42,765 nucleotides of DNA from Caldilineaceae bacterium (GCA_011523365.1 WTGY01000059.1:1-42765); one strand, 5' to 3'; shown: positions 1-8,507, numbered from the stretch's first letter. Program-made: numbers and translations. Notes: generated from the letters alone by a model not told the origin.

Positions 1-41
1 AGCCCCCGCACAAGGGAGGGCCGAATAGGCCCGACCGCCCA
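1..41 (+). repeat. Three-way-junction repeat, copy 1 (5' truncated by window start)
   Basis: The window opens inside a repeat that recurs at 21107, 31611 and 42731. Only the right half is present: the 3' arm of hairpin 1 (gcccccgca), the small hairpin gggcc-gaata-ggccc and the closing cgccc. The homology stops near 41. A purine-rich tract follows at 41-80 and has no counterpart in the other copies. Confidence 0.85.
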
Positions 42-206
42 AAGGCGAGGAGAGAAGGGAGAGGAGTCAGGAGAGAGAAAACATTGCTCGCGTCGTCCGG
101 CGTCGCGCACTGAATAAGGCTTAATGGTTGCAGTCTATCAAGGATTTCAGAAGAACCGTTAGTCGCCAACCAGCACCGACCCTTACCTAAAATCGGAGTT
201 TTCTTG

Positions 207-1094
207 ATGACAGAACCTATTCGCTTCGGAGTTATCGGGGGCAGCGGCGTTTACCAGATGGAGACCCTGTCCGACATCGAAGAGGTCGAACTGGACACTC
301 CATTCGGGAGGCCGTCGGACGCGTACGTCGTGGGGACACTGCACGGACAGCGCGTAGCGTTTCTTGCCCGGCACGGACGCGGGCACCGTATAAGCCCAAC
401 GCGGTTGAATCAGCGCGCCAACATTTACGGCTTCAAGATGCTGGGCGTCGAGTACCTGATTGCGGTCAGCGCTTGCGGCAGCCTGCAGGAGAGGCTGCGG
501 CCAGGCGATATTGCCATTCCTGACCAGATATTCGATCGCACGAGATTGAGGGGGCTCAGTTTCTTTGATGACCCGGAGGTGGGAACTGAAGGGCTGGTCG
601 TCCATGTGAGTGTCGCTCACCCCTTTTGTGACTACCTCAGCGATATTTGCTTCCGGGCGGTAGAGCAGACAGGTGCCACGGCTCACCTCGGCGCCAACTT
701 TGTGACGATTGAGGGCCCGCGTTTCAGCACGAAGGTCGAGAGTATCGTTTTTCGCCAACTGGGCATGGACATTATCGGTATGACGACGACGCCGGAGGCG
801 TTCCTGGCCAGAGAAGCTGAGATGAGCTATGCCTGTATGGCGCATGTGACGGACTATGATGTTTGGCATGAGACGGAAGAGGCGGTGACGGTCGAAGCCG
901 TGATCAGGATGCTGATGCACAATGCGGAGGTAGCTGTCGCGGCCGTTGCCAACGCCATCGAACTGCTGGCCGAGAGCGGTCCTTCGCCCTATGCCAATGC
1001 ACTCCAGGACGCGTTGATTACCGACAGGAAGGCCGTTCCGCGGGAGGTCGTCGACCGCCTGGAGTTGATCGTCGGCAAGTATTTCGATGGATAG
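207..1094 (+). CDS. mtnP: S-methyl-5'-thioadenosine phosphorylase (MTAP/PNP family)
   Basis: This enzyme splits 5'-methylthioadenosine with phosphate into adenine and 5-methylthioribose-1-phosphate, the entry to methionine salvage in the cytoplasm. The protein (295 aa) shows the phosphate-binding GGSGVY motif at its N terminus, RHGRGH followed by NQRANIY, then EGPRFST and IIGMTTTPEAFLAREAEM. The segment TDYDVW has Asp where 6-oxopurine phosphorylases have Asn, which points to an adenine nucleoside substrate. ATG 207 was chosen because GGAG at 195-198 lies 8 nt upstream; TTG 204 also opens the frame but is too close to that site. Length and motifs are normal for the family. The last 8 bases overlap the next gene's longest frame, suggesting translational coupling. 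Another family member (6-oxopurine phosphorylase) is the main alternative. Confidence 0.93.
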   Translation: MTEPIRFGVIGGSGVYQMETLSDIEEVELDTPFGRPSDAYVVGTLHGQRVAFLARHGRGHRISPTRLNQRANIYGFKMLGVEYLIAVSACGSLQERLRPGDIAIPDQIFDRTRLRGLSFFDDPEVGTEGLVVHVSVAHPFCDYLSDICFRAVEQTGATAHLGANFVTIEGPRFSTKVESIVFRQLGMDIIGMTTTPEAFLAREAEMSYACMAHVTDYDVWHETEEAVTVEAVIRMLMHNAEVAVAAVANAIELLAESGPSPYANALQDALITDRKAVPREVVDRLELIVGKYFDG

Positions 1095-2781
1095 GGAAGG
1101 ACATATTGCGGCTATGGCCACGGTTGCCGAAACAGTTGCCCAGTCTCTTCATGACGCCGGCGTTCGCCTTGCCTTCGGTATGCCCGGCGGCGAGGTCGTA
1201 TCGGTTATGGAGGCCTTGCGGGGGGTCGGCATCGGCTTTGAGCTGATGCACCATGAGCAGAGCGCGGTGTTTGCCGCCGACGCCTACGCGCGGGCGACCG
1301 GCAAGCCTGGGTGTGCACTCACTACTTTGGGTCCGGGCGCGCTCAATGCTGTACCGGGTATTGGGCATGCCTGGTTGGACCGGGCCCCGGTTGTGTTGAT
1401 TACGGCGCAGAAGCCTGACTCGGTGCTGCCGGATTACACGCATCAAGTGGTCGACTTGCAGGCCGTCATTGGACCGATCGTGAAGCGGACGCTCAAGGTG
1501 ACGCCGCAGAACGCTGCTTCCGAAGTGCCGCCGACGGTTGCGCTGACGATGCAAGGGCGACCGGGTCCTGTGCATTTGCAGATAAGCAATGAAGAGGCGG
1601 AGCTTCCGGCTGCGGGCGCGAGCGGGCAGGCAGCGCGCCAGATGTCATTTGGCGAGGGCAGGTCAGATGGAATAGGAAACCAGGCGGACGGGGCGCAACT
1701 TGCGCGAGCACGAGAGATCCTTACGCAGGCATCACGTCCCGTCGTTCTGGCCGGGCTGGGTTTGGAGCCGGAGGCCCCGTACGATTTGCTGAGGGCGCTG
1801 GCGGAGGCGGCCAACGCGCCGGTAATCGTGTCTCCGAAGGGAAAGGGCGCCCTGCCGGACGATCACCCACTGAGCGCAGGCGTCATGGGATTGACCCGCA
1901 CCGATCCCGTGTACGAAATCCTGGAGGAAGCGGACTGTGTCATTGCGATCGGGTTCGACGTAGTCGAACTGGTGAAGGAGTTTTCTCTGCCGAGGTCGGG
2001 CTCAATCGGGTCGACGGAGGGGACTGAAACGGTACCACTTGTCTGGATAGCAAACTGGGCCAACTACGACCCGGTTCTTCCGGCGACCGTAGAGCTGGTG
2101 GGGCCGATGGCGGGGGCGCTGATGCATCTTGCCGACAGCGAGTTTTGCACGGACGTGCAGTGGGGCGAATCCAGGGTACGTGCGTTTCGCGCAAGGCTGG
2201 CTGCTGTGCCGTTGCCCACACCCCGGCCTGGTCATCTTTTGCCTCAGCAGCTGTTGGAGAGTATGCGCCGTCACCTGCCTGTGGAGGCGTTGCTGGCTGT
2301 GGACGTGGGCAGCCACAAGATATTCGGGAGCTTGGAGTGGCCAACCTTGTCCCCGAATCGCTTTGCGCTTTCGAACGGCCTGTCCTGCATGGGATTCGGG
2401 CTGCCGGCAGCCATCGGCACCGCGCTGGCCAAGCCAGACGAACCGGCTGCCTGCCTTATCGGAGATGGCGGGATGCTGATGTGTTTGGGAGAACTGGCGG
2501 TCCTGGCGCGGTTGGATCTGCCGGTGATAGTCGTTGTGGCCGTTGACAACGCCATAGATCTGATTCGATCGCACCAGATCAGGCAGGGCAAGAAGCCTTT
2601 TGGTACCGAGTTTCCTGCCCCGGACTTTTGCAAGATTGCCTCAGGATACGGCATTGCTGCAGAACGTGTTACGACACCTGAAGGCTGCGATGAGGCGCTT
2701 GCCCACGCGGCCGCAGTTCAGGCGCCCTTCCTGATCGAAGCCATCATTGATCCCATCGGCTATCCAACAACGCCTCGGTAA
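1087..2781 (+). CDS. Thiamine-diphosphate-dependent enzyme, acetolactate synthase/decarboxylase-like (COG0028)
   Basis: The three-domain layout of the acetolactate synthase/benzoylformate decarboxylase superfamily is visible. The N-terminal pyrimidine-binding domain has the activating Glu in MHHEQSAVFAADAYARATGK (about E57). A central domain follows, and the C-terminal domain carries the GDG motif (about 459-461) with Asn about 488 closing the Mg-diphosphate site. In place of the usual NN at the end of that motif there is VDNAIDLIRSHQ. The substrate cannot be read from sequence; no small regulatory subunit lies nearby, which argues against a classical biosynthetic acetolactate synthase. Start is ambiguous: ATG 1087 overlaps mtnP by 8 nt, while ATG 1114 gives the family-typical N terminus MATVAETVAQSL, with GGAAGG 13 nt upstream. 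It runs tail to tail with the minus-strand gene ending at 2797. Confidence 0.85.
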   Translation: MDREGHIAAMATVAETVAQSLHDAGVRLAFGMPGGEVVSVMEALRGVGIGFELMHHEQSAVFAADAYARATGKPGCALTTLGPGALNAVPGIGHAWLDRAPVVLITAQKPDSVLPDYTHQVVDLQAVIGPIVKRTLKVTPQNAASEVPPTVALTMQGRPGPVHLQISNEEAELPAAGASGQAARQMSFGEGRSDGIGNQADGAQLARAREILTQASRPVVLAGLGLEPEAPYDLLRALAEAANAPVIVSPKGKGALPDDHPLSAGVMGLTRTDPVYEILEEADCVIAIGFDVVELVKEFSLPRSGSIGSTEGTETVPLVWIANWANYDPVLPATVELVGPMAGALMHLADSEFCTDVQWGESRVRAFRARLAAVPLPTPRPGHLLPQQLLESMRRHLPVEALLAVDVGSHKIFGSLEWPTLSPNRFALSNGLSCMGFGLPAAIGTALAKPDEPAACLIGDGGMLMCLGELAVLARLDLPVIVVVAVDNAIDLIRSHQIRQGKKPFGTEFPAPDFCKIASGYGIAAERVTTPEGCDEALAHAAAVQAPFLIEAIIDPIGYPTTPR

Positions 2782-2796
2782 CCACTTCTCTCCACA

Positions 2797-3984
2797 TCAG
2801 AAGGTTACAACCTCTCGCTGCTGGATCTTGGCGTCGTCTAGCTGCATGCCGACGCCGGGTGCGGTCGGTACGCTGACGTTACCGTTGACCGGCTTTATTG
2901 GGTTCTTGAGGAAGAACTGGTGCACTTCGTTCCACTTGATCAGATATTCCAGCATTGGCGTGGTCGGCTCCGGCCAGGCGGCGATGACATGGATACTGGC
3001 CGGGGTCGAGTGGCCATGGGGAATAACCGGGACGTCGTAGGCGGATGCCAGGGCCAGGATCTTCTGAGTCTCGGAAATACCACCGCACCAGTAGATATCA
3101 GGCTGGTAGACGTCACAGGCTCCAGCGTCCATCAGTTGATTCAATCCCCAGCGTGTGTACTCATGTTCGCCGCCGCTGATAGGGATGTTTACCTCACGGC
3201 GAATCTGGGCGTACTGTTCGATTTTGTCGGGCAGAACCGGCTCTTCCAGCCAGCGAGGAGCATATTCTTCCAGCCTGCGGGCCATCTGCACTGCGTACGG
3301 GACATCCCAACTCATCCAGCAGTCCAACATGATGTCCACGTCCGGGCCGACGCTCTCACGCAGCGTGCGGGCAAGGCGAAGGTTTCGCTCCATTCCCATT
3401 TTGCCGTCGGTCGGGCCGTCGCGGAAGAACCACTTTGTGGCTTTGAAACCATCGGCCACGAATTGCCTGGCGCGTTCCTGGACAAGCTCCGGGTCCAAGG
3501 AATAGCCCAAGGCGCTGGCATAGGCAGGTACTTCTGTCCTGGTGGGTCCGCCGAGGAGTTGGCAGACCGGCGCGTTGAACCAGTTCCCTTTCAGGTCCCA
3601 TAGTGCGCAGTCGACGGAGCTTATGGCCATCATCTCAGTCCCTTTGCGCCCGTGCACCTGGGCCCGGTACATCCTGTCCCACAGGCGTTCGGAGGCAAGT
3701 GGGTCGTGACCTATCAGGAGGGGAGCCAGCTGGGTCTGAATTACGAAGGCCTGGTCGAATGGAAGAGGACCGCCGCGTCCGGACACGCCTTCATCGGTCG
3801 CGATTTCGACAAAATAGGCGGTGATGCCATAGCGGCCTTCGCCTGCCGCCAGCATTTCGTTCGGGCCCTCGGCTTTATGTTCTGGGTAGATGTCGAGAGG
3901 CCGCAGCAGCCGTTCCTCCCAGAACTCTCCCTCGGATTCCAATATGCCCTGCAGCCGGACTACCGTTACGTCGGTGATTTTCAT
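2797..3984 (-). CDS. Enolase-superfamily dehydratase, L-rhamnonate-dehydratase-like
   Basis: A 395-aa mandelate racemase/muconate lactonizing family protein (COG4948). Such enzymes abstract the proton alpha to a carboxylate and dehydrate acid sugars to 2-keto-3-deoxy acids with Mg2+. The TIM-barrel residues are in place: K184 in KATKWFF, metal ligands D221 (LDCWMSWD), E247 (EEPVLPD) and E273 (GGEHEYTRWG), and H323 in IPHGHSTPAS. KWFFRDGP, LDCWMS, GEHEYTRWG, QPDIYWCGG and PHGHS resemble what I know of L-rhamnonate dehydratases more than other subgroups, so that is the favoured substrate class, not proven. It is encoded opposite to the adjacent aldolase and second dehydratase, from a shared 235-bp divergent region. 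ATG 3984 has no strong ribosome site. A fuconate or other acid-sugar substrate is possible. Confidence 0.82.
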   Translation of the reverse strand: MKITDVTVVRLQGILESEGEFWEERLLRPLDIYPEHKAEGPNEMLAAGEGRYGITAYFVEIATDEGVSGRGGPLPFDQAFVIQTQLAPLLIGHDPLASERLWDRMYRAQVHGRKGTEMMAISSVDCALWDLKGNWFNAPVCQLLGGPTRTEVPAYASALGYSLDPELVQERARQFVADGFKATKWFFRDGPTDGKMGMERNLRLARTLRESVGPDVDIMLDCWMSWDVPYAVQMARRLEEYAPRWLEEPVLPDKIEQYAQIRREVNIPISGGEHEYTRWGLNQLMDAGACDVYQPDIYWCGGISETQKILALASAYDVPVIPHGHSTPASIHVIAAWPEPTTPMLEYLIKWNEVHQFFLKNPIKPVNGNVSVPTAPGVGMQLDDAKIQQREVVTF

Positions 3985-4006
3985 GGTTGTTTCGCTCGCT
4001 TGTAAA

Positions 4007-4034
4007 TTGAATGGCTACCTAACTGTAGTATACT
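4007..4034 (+). promoter_or_regulatory. Candidate sigma70-type promoter for the aldolase gene
   Basis: TTGAAT at 4007-4012 and TATACT at 4029-4034 with a 16-bp spacer lie in the divergent gap between the minus-strand dehydratase and the plus-strand aldolase. Transcription would start near 4041 and leave a leader of about 180 nt. No clear operator was recognised. Confidence 0.4.
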
Positions 4035-4220
4035 GATCGGAAGGGTCCGGCCAATAAACTACCGGTGTCTCGGAGCCCGGTCATGCTGTCGAAGAAGTTG
4101 GACAGTGCAGTAAGGTCGATAATCTCCTAACTCCCAATTGTTCGCAAATCTCCAGGGTCCTTGGTCGACATTGATGGATCCTTCTTTGCGAATAGATTCC
4201 ACTTTGGTGGGGCATAACCG

Positions 4221-5120
4221 ATGAACAAAAACTGGCGCGGCATCTTTGCGATTGTCGTTACTCCGTTTACCGACGACCTTCTACTAGATGAAGAAGCGCT
4301 TCGGCGTCAGGTGGCGTTTTGCATCGAGGTGGGTGCGGCAGGGCTGGTGGGGCCGGCGAACGCGGGCGAATTTGCGACGATGTCGGACGAAGAACGCCAG
4401 CGTTGGATCCGGATTGTCGTCGAGGAAACTGAAAGGCGGGTACCGGTTGTTGCTGCCACTACACACGGTCACAGGGTGCCGGCTGTAGCTTTGAGCCAGT
4501 TCGCCCAGGATGTGGGCGCCGACGGTATCATGGCGATGCCGCCTCATATCCTGCATCCGGACGCGGATGGTTGCTTTGAATACTACCGGGCTCTAAACGA
4601 CGCCCTGCGCATCCCGATCTGCATTCAGAACTTTATGGGGCCGATCGGGACACCCATGTCCTCGGCGTTGCTGGCGCGCATGTGCCGAGAATTGGAGTGG
4701 GTACAGTATCTCAAGGAGGAGACGCTGCCGGAGCCGCGTGCCATTTCGCGTACGCTGGCGGCGGCTGGGGATGCCTGCCGAGGCGTTTTTGGTGGGCAGG
4801 GCGGGATCTACATGATTGACGAGTGGCGGAGGGGGGCATGCGGTAACATGCCGGCGAGCCAGTCGGTCGATCTACACACGAAGATCTGGGCCTTATTGGA
4901 GGAGAATGACGAATCCGGCGCTCGCGATCTTTTCAACCGTCTGTTGCCTCTGCTTAACTTTGAGCGCATGCATGGGGTGGCAGTTTACAAACAGGTCTTC
5001 TTGCGCCGAGGTATCTTCTCGTCGGCCGCCAGCCGCATTCCCGGCGCCCACTTAGACAGTCAGGACTTGCAGGAGTTCGAGGCCATTTGGGAGGATGTGG
5101 CGCCGCTTTTGTTGTCATGA
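4221..5120 (+). CDS. DapA/N-acetylneuraminate lyase family aldolase, catalytic Tyr replaced
   Basis: A 299-aa class I aldolase-fold protein. The family forms a Schiff base between a barrel lysine and a 2-keto acid and makes or breaks a C-C bond (dihydrodipicolinate synthase, 2-keto-3-deoxy-sugar-acid aldolases). The Schiff-base lysine is K165 in VQYLKEE, and the N-terminal pocket reads ANAGEFATMSDEER in place of the GTTGE of true DapA. The usual YN pair about 28 residues before the lysine reads QN (Q136, N137), so the proton-relay tyrosine is missing. Together with the neighbouring lactonase and acid-sugar dehydratases this argues for a 2-keto-3-deoxy-acid aldolase or dehydratase and against lysine biosynthesis. 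The neighbour-based role is inference. The ribosome site (GGTGGGG region) is unremarkable. Confidence 0.8.
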   Translation: MNKNWRGIFAIVVTPFTDDLLLDEEALRRQVAFCIEVGAAGLVGPANAGEFATMSDEERQRWIRIVVEETERRVPVVAATTHGHRVPAVALSQFAQDVGADGIMAMPPHILHPDADGCFEYYRALNDALRIPICIQNFMGPIGTPMSSALLARMCRELEWVQYLKEETLPEPRAISRTLAAAGDACRGVFGGQGGIYMIDEWRRGACGNMPASQSVDLHTKIWALLEENDESGARDLFNRLLPLLNFERMHGVAVYKQVFLRRGIFSSAASRIPGAHLDSQDLQEFEAIWEDVAPLLLS

Positions 5121-5243
5121 CTGAGATATGAGGATGTAACCTCTTGCGGCCAGGTAGCAAGGCCTTGAAGTCGTTCACAGTTTCGCTGTTTGCGTCAAGA
5201 GAAGACAAGAGCCGCGGTCTCCCACTTCCACATACGACGGTCC

Positions 5244-6416
5244 ATGAACGCCACTGTAACTGCTATTGAGCTCTTTCCTCTGCGCATTCCCCGCGACGAG
5301 CCATACCTAGGGCCGCTGGAGGAGGCGAACCGGCCTAACGAGAAGGGTTATATTGTGCGCCCGGGCAACCGCACTGTTTACCCCGTATTTGACCAGACGC
5401 TGCTGGTCAAGGTGGTGGCGAGTGACGGAACAGTGGGATGGGGCGAATGTTTTGGTGTGGTAGCGCCGCAGATAGCGAAGACTGTCCTGGAGGAGCTGCT
5501 GATTCCTTTTGTGATTGGGCGTAGCCCGCACGATGTTGAACGCATCTACGAGGACCTTTACGATCTGCAGCGAGTCCGAGGCCATTTTGGCGGTTACGCG
5601 CTGGATGCGATCGCCGGGCTGGACATGGCCCTCTGGGATTTGCGGGGGAAATTGCTGAATCAGCCGGTGTGGCAACTGTTGGGAGGACTGCGACACGAGA
5701 GGCTGGCGGTCTACGTTTCGGGACTGCCGGGGGGGACGAAGGAGGAACGGGCTGCGCTGGGTAAGGGGTGGATAGACCGCGGATTCTCGGCATTGAAATT
5801 TGCAGCGGTTGTGGCCGACGAAGGCGAAGTCGCGGAGATCAAGGCCATCCGAAGCGATGTCGGGCCGACGCCTAAGATACTCGCCGATCTGCACTGGCGC
5901 TACACAGCGCTGGAGGCGGTCCGGTTGATCGAACGGCTAAGTGAATTCGATTTGTATCTGGCCGAGGCACCGGTGGCGCCTGAGGACCTGGCAGGCCAGG
6001 CGCAGGTGGCGCGTTCGGTCAAGACGCGAATCGGTCTGGGAGAGGAGTGGCGAACCGTCCACGAATACCTGCCGCGGTTGCAGGCCCGTTGCATGGACGT
6101 CATTCAGCCGGAGATGGCCCATACGGGAATAACCGGGTTCCGGCGCATTTGCGAACTGGCGCAGGCGTTCCACTGCCAGGTGATGCCGCACGCGACGATA
6201 AATATCGGCATCGCCCAGGCGGCGAGTCTACACGTGGCAGCTACCCTTGCCAACTTTGCCATGCATGAGTACCAGCATACCATTTTTGACCGCAACAAGC
6301 AGTACATACGCAGCACGATGGACTGCCGGGACGGATACTTTTCGCTTCCGGAGGGGACCGGCCTTGGCGCCGAGCCAACCGAAGAAGTTCTGAGTTTTGT
6401 CATTAACGAAGACTGA
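5244..6416 (+). CDS. Enolase-superfamily enzyme, mandelate racemase/muconate lactonizing type
   Basis: The second COG4948 protein of the cluster, 390 aa from ATG 5244. The reading frame is open upstream to TTG 5190, but homology-like sequence begins at MNATVTAIELFPL. Predicted catalytic residues are K185 (ALKFAAV), Mg ligands D215 (LADLHWRY), E241 (LAEAPVAP) and E267 (GLGEEWR), and H316 (MPHATINIG). The usual KxK motif is reduced to a single lysine in LKF, so the subgroup is not a standard mandelate racemase. It is only distantly similar to the 2797-3984 dehydratase, so the two probably act on different acid sugars. It sits between the aldolase and the lactonase on the same strand, with a 20-nt gap to the lactonase, so operon membership is likely. 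Substrate unknown. Confidence 0.8.
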   Translation: MNATVTAIELFPLRIPRDEPYLGPLEEANRPNEKGYIVRPGNRTVYPVFDQTLLVKVVASDGTVGWGECFGVVAPQIAKTVLEELLIPFVIGRSPHDVERIYEDLYDLQRVRGHFGGYALDAIAGLDMALWDLRGKLLNQPVWQLLGGLRHERLAVYVSGLPGGTKEERAALGKGWIDRGFSALKFAAVVADEGEVAEIKAIRSDVGPTPKILADLHWRYTALEAVRLIERLSEFDLYLAEAPVAPEDLAGQAQVARSVKTRIGLGEEWRTVHEYLPRLQARCMDVIQPEMAHTGITGFRRICELAQAFHCQVMPHATINIGIAQAASLHVAATLANFAMHEYQHTIFDRNKQYIRSTMDCRDGYFSLPEGTGLGAEPTEEVLSFVINED

Positions 6417-6436
6417 ATCCAGGAGGAGCAGCGGGT

Positions 6437-7210
6437 ATGGGTGAGAGAGAGTTCGCCGTTGTCGATACGCACTGTCATATCGGTCTGCACAAATATGAAC
6501 CGGTCGAGGTCCTGCTATTTCACATGGCGCGCGCCGGGGTTGATCAGGCTGTGTTGATCCAGTACATGGGCAACAGCGACAACCGTTACATTGTTGAGGC
6601 TATGGAGGCGAACCCGGGCCGTCTTGCCGCGGCCATGATCGTTGACGACGATGATGACGGCTCTGCCATACGGGGGTGGGCCGAGCAGGGCATCGCCGGG
6701 ATCCGCTTGCTGGCTGATTTTCGCGGCCGAGGCAGGGATCCCCTGGCGCACTGGCGCGTGGCCGACGAGCTAGGGCTGGTCGTGAGCGTCTTCAGCAGGC
6801 CGGACATTCTGCAGAGCGCCGAGTTCAATGAGGTGCTTCGCCTCTTCCCGGACCTTTCGATGGTCATTGAGCATCTGGGGGGAGTCAAGCCGGGCGTGGA
6901 CCTGAATGAGTTCGCGGCGATCACTGCACTGGCCCGTCACGAGAATCTGACCATTAAGCTTCCCGGTTTTGGTGAATTCTGCGACCTGCCCTGCCCGTTT
7001 GAAAATGTTCCGCCTCTTGCAGAGTTGACTTTGGAGGCCTTTGGCGCGCGTCGCATCATGTGGGGCAGCGACTGGCCGCCGGTCAGCAGCCGCGAAGGCT
7101 TTGACAACTCTCTGACTTTTCCGTTGCACTATCTGGCGACGTTGAGCGCGGACGAGCGCGCCTGGATATTCGGCAAGACTGCCAGACTGGTATGGAACCT
7201 GGATAGCTGA
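6437..7210 (+). CDS. Amidohydrolase-2 / COG3618-type metal-dependent lactonase
   Basis: A 257-aa TIM-barrel hydrolase of the amidohydrolase superfamily. DTHCHI (D10, H12, H14) supplies the first metal ligands, EHLGG the barrel histidine and MWGSDWPP the late aspartate that activates water. The pattern matches the COG3618 group, which includes L-rhamnono- and L-fucono-lactonases that open sugar-acid lactones before dehydration; a decarboxylase-type relative is the main alternative. AGGAGG at 6421-6426 lies 10 nt before ATG 6437. It directly follows the enolase-superfamily gene, in line with a lactone to acid to 2-keto-3-deoxy-acid route. There is no signal peptide, so it is cytoplasmic. Confidence 0.82.
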   Translation: MGEREFAVVDTHCHIGLHKYEPVEVLLFHMARAGVDQAVLIQYMGNSDNRYIVEAMEANPGRLAAAMIVDDDDDGSAIRGWAEQGIAGIRLLADFRGRGRDPLAHWRVADELGLVVSVFSRPDILQSAEFNEVLRLFPDLSMVIEHLGGVKPGVDLNEFAAITALARHENLTIKLPGFGEFCDLPCPFENVPPLAELTLEAFGARRIMWGSDWPPVSSREGFDNSLTFPLHYLATLSADERAWIFGKTARLVWNLDS

Positions 7211-7295
7211 AACAGTATTGGTGCCAGTGCCTGCGCCGCATTCAGAAACGTTTACGGGCCCAATAGATCGTGGCCTTCACACCAGGAATGACCTG

Positions 7296-8258
7296 ATGCC
7301 CAAAGTGATTTTCTTTACGAATCTGGTCAGCGAGTTAGCCTCGCAGGTTGTTGCCCCGGCCTCCCCGGAGTGGGATGTATCGGTCCTACCGCATGATCTG
7401 CCGGTGTCGGAGAAAGCCAGCCAAGCGTCGGACGCCGACTTCCTGATACTTTTTCCCAGCAATCTCGAAGAGGCGGTATTACGGTCGGCGCAGAGGTTGA
7501 AGCTTGTTCAGCTTGTCAGTGCGGGTTTCGATCGCATGCCGTTAGCCCTGTTGGAAGAGCTGGAGATACCGCTTGCCAACAACGGGGGAACGAATTCGAT
7601 TGACGTGGCGGAGCACACTTTTGCCCTGATTCTCAGCGTCTACCGGCGCCTGACCGAAATGGACCGCAATGTGCGGACCGATGGTTGGAAGGACATCGAC
7701 AGTGGGGTGACAACCTTCACAATTCACGGAAAGACGGTTGGCATCGTCGGTCTCGGCCATATCGGTAGAGAGGTAGCCAAACGGCTGGTCCCGTTCGAGG
7801 CGCAGGTTCTTTACTTTGACCCGTTTCCTGCGGCCGCCGAAGTAGAGCGCAGATTGCAGGTGCAGCGGGTCTCGTTGCCCGAATTGCTGGAGAATTCCGA
7901 CATAGTGTCTTTGCATGTGCCGTTGAACGACCAGACACGGCATCTGATCGGCCAGTCGGAGTTGGAGCGCATGAAGTCAAGCGCGATTCTCGTAAACACT
8001 TGCCGCGGCCCGGCCGTGGACGAAGAGGCCCTTATCGAAGCTCTGCGCAGCGGGGGCATCCGCGCCGCAGGGCTGGACGTACTAAGAGACGAGCCGACCG
8101 ACCCGGGCAACCCGATTCTGCAATTGGAAAACGTAATCTTCTCTCCACACATCGCCGGGGTCACCTACGATACCTGGCAGCGCCGTGGGAGGTTCATCTT
8201 CGACAACTTGCAGCGAGTGTGGGCAGGGGAGGAGCCACTTTCCAAGGTCGGTCATTAG
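7296..8258 (+). CDS. D-isomer-specific 2-hydroxyacid dehydrogenase
   Basis: A 320-aa NAD(P)-dependent oxidoreductase of the phosphoglycerate/glyoxylate reductase family. The Rossmann motif is GLGHIG (152-157), followed by an acidic residue after strand 2 (YFDP), which favours NAD. The catalytic set is R237 (NTCRGP), E266 (RDEPTD) and H285 (SPHIAG). The frame is open from TTG 7218, but ATG 7296 has AGGA at 7284-7287 with 8-nt spacing and gives the normal N terminus. It closes the acid-sugar cluster, where it could reduce a 2-keto acid such as glyoxylate, hydroxypyruvate or a keto-deoxy product; that role is inferred. It lacks the C-terminal ACT domain of biosynthetic SerA. Confidence 0.87.
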   Translation: MPKVIFFTNLVSELASQVVAPASPEWDVSVLPHDLPVSEKASQASDADFLILFPSNLEEAVLRSAQRLKLVQLVSAGFDRMPLALLEELEIPLANNGGTNSIDVAEHTFALILSVYRRLTEMDRNVRTDGWKDIDSGVTTFTIHGKTVGIVGLGHIGREVAKRLVPFEAQVLYFDPFPAAAEVERRLQVQRVSLPELLENSDIVSLHVPLNDQTRHLIGQSELERMKSSAILVNTCRGPAVDEEALIEALRSGGIRAAGLDVLRDEPTDPGNPILQLENVIFSPHIAGVTYDTWQRRGRFIFDNLQRVWAGEEPLSKVGH

Positions 8259-8507
8259 AAGTCGTTGCCGTTTGTCTTACCTGGAACTTGCAGGCCAATA
8301 ATACTGACAATTTACGAAGGACACTGAGATTCACGAGACTCCCATGAGAGGGGCAATCACGAGGGCACCCACAAGGGGTGCCCCTACGTTGGGATGGCTG
8401 ATTGGAAGGAAGAGTCAGCGGCCCTTATGTCTTTCCCGGACTCCGCTAAGCTGGTTGACTCCCTCTGTCGCGGCCAGCGGAGCTGTCAGAACTAAACTCC
8501 ATCTGCT
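8259..8507. other. Non-coding gap between the catabolic cluster and the MoxR operon
   Basis: Together with the promoter and leader up to 8724 this makes a 466-bp gap. It holds the short GGGCACCC repeat at 8361-8387 and no believable gene. The open frame at 8344-8598 has no ribosome site and runs through the repeat and the promoter. Confidence 0.6.
8361..8387 (+). repeat. Short GGGCACCC hairpin repeat, copy 1
   Basis: GGGCACCC at 8363-8370 pairs perfectly with GGGTGCCC at 8376-8383 over a 5-nt loop. The same 27-base unit recurs at 25213-25240 with one stem change. No T-tract follows, so it is not a typical intrinsic terminator although it lies 105 nt behind a stop codon. Confidence 0.8.
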
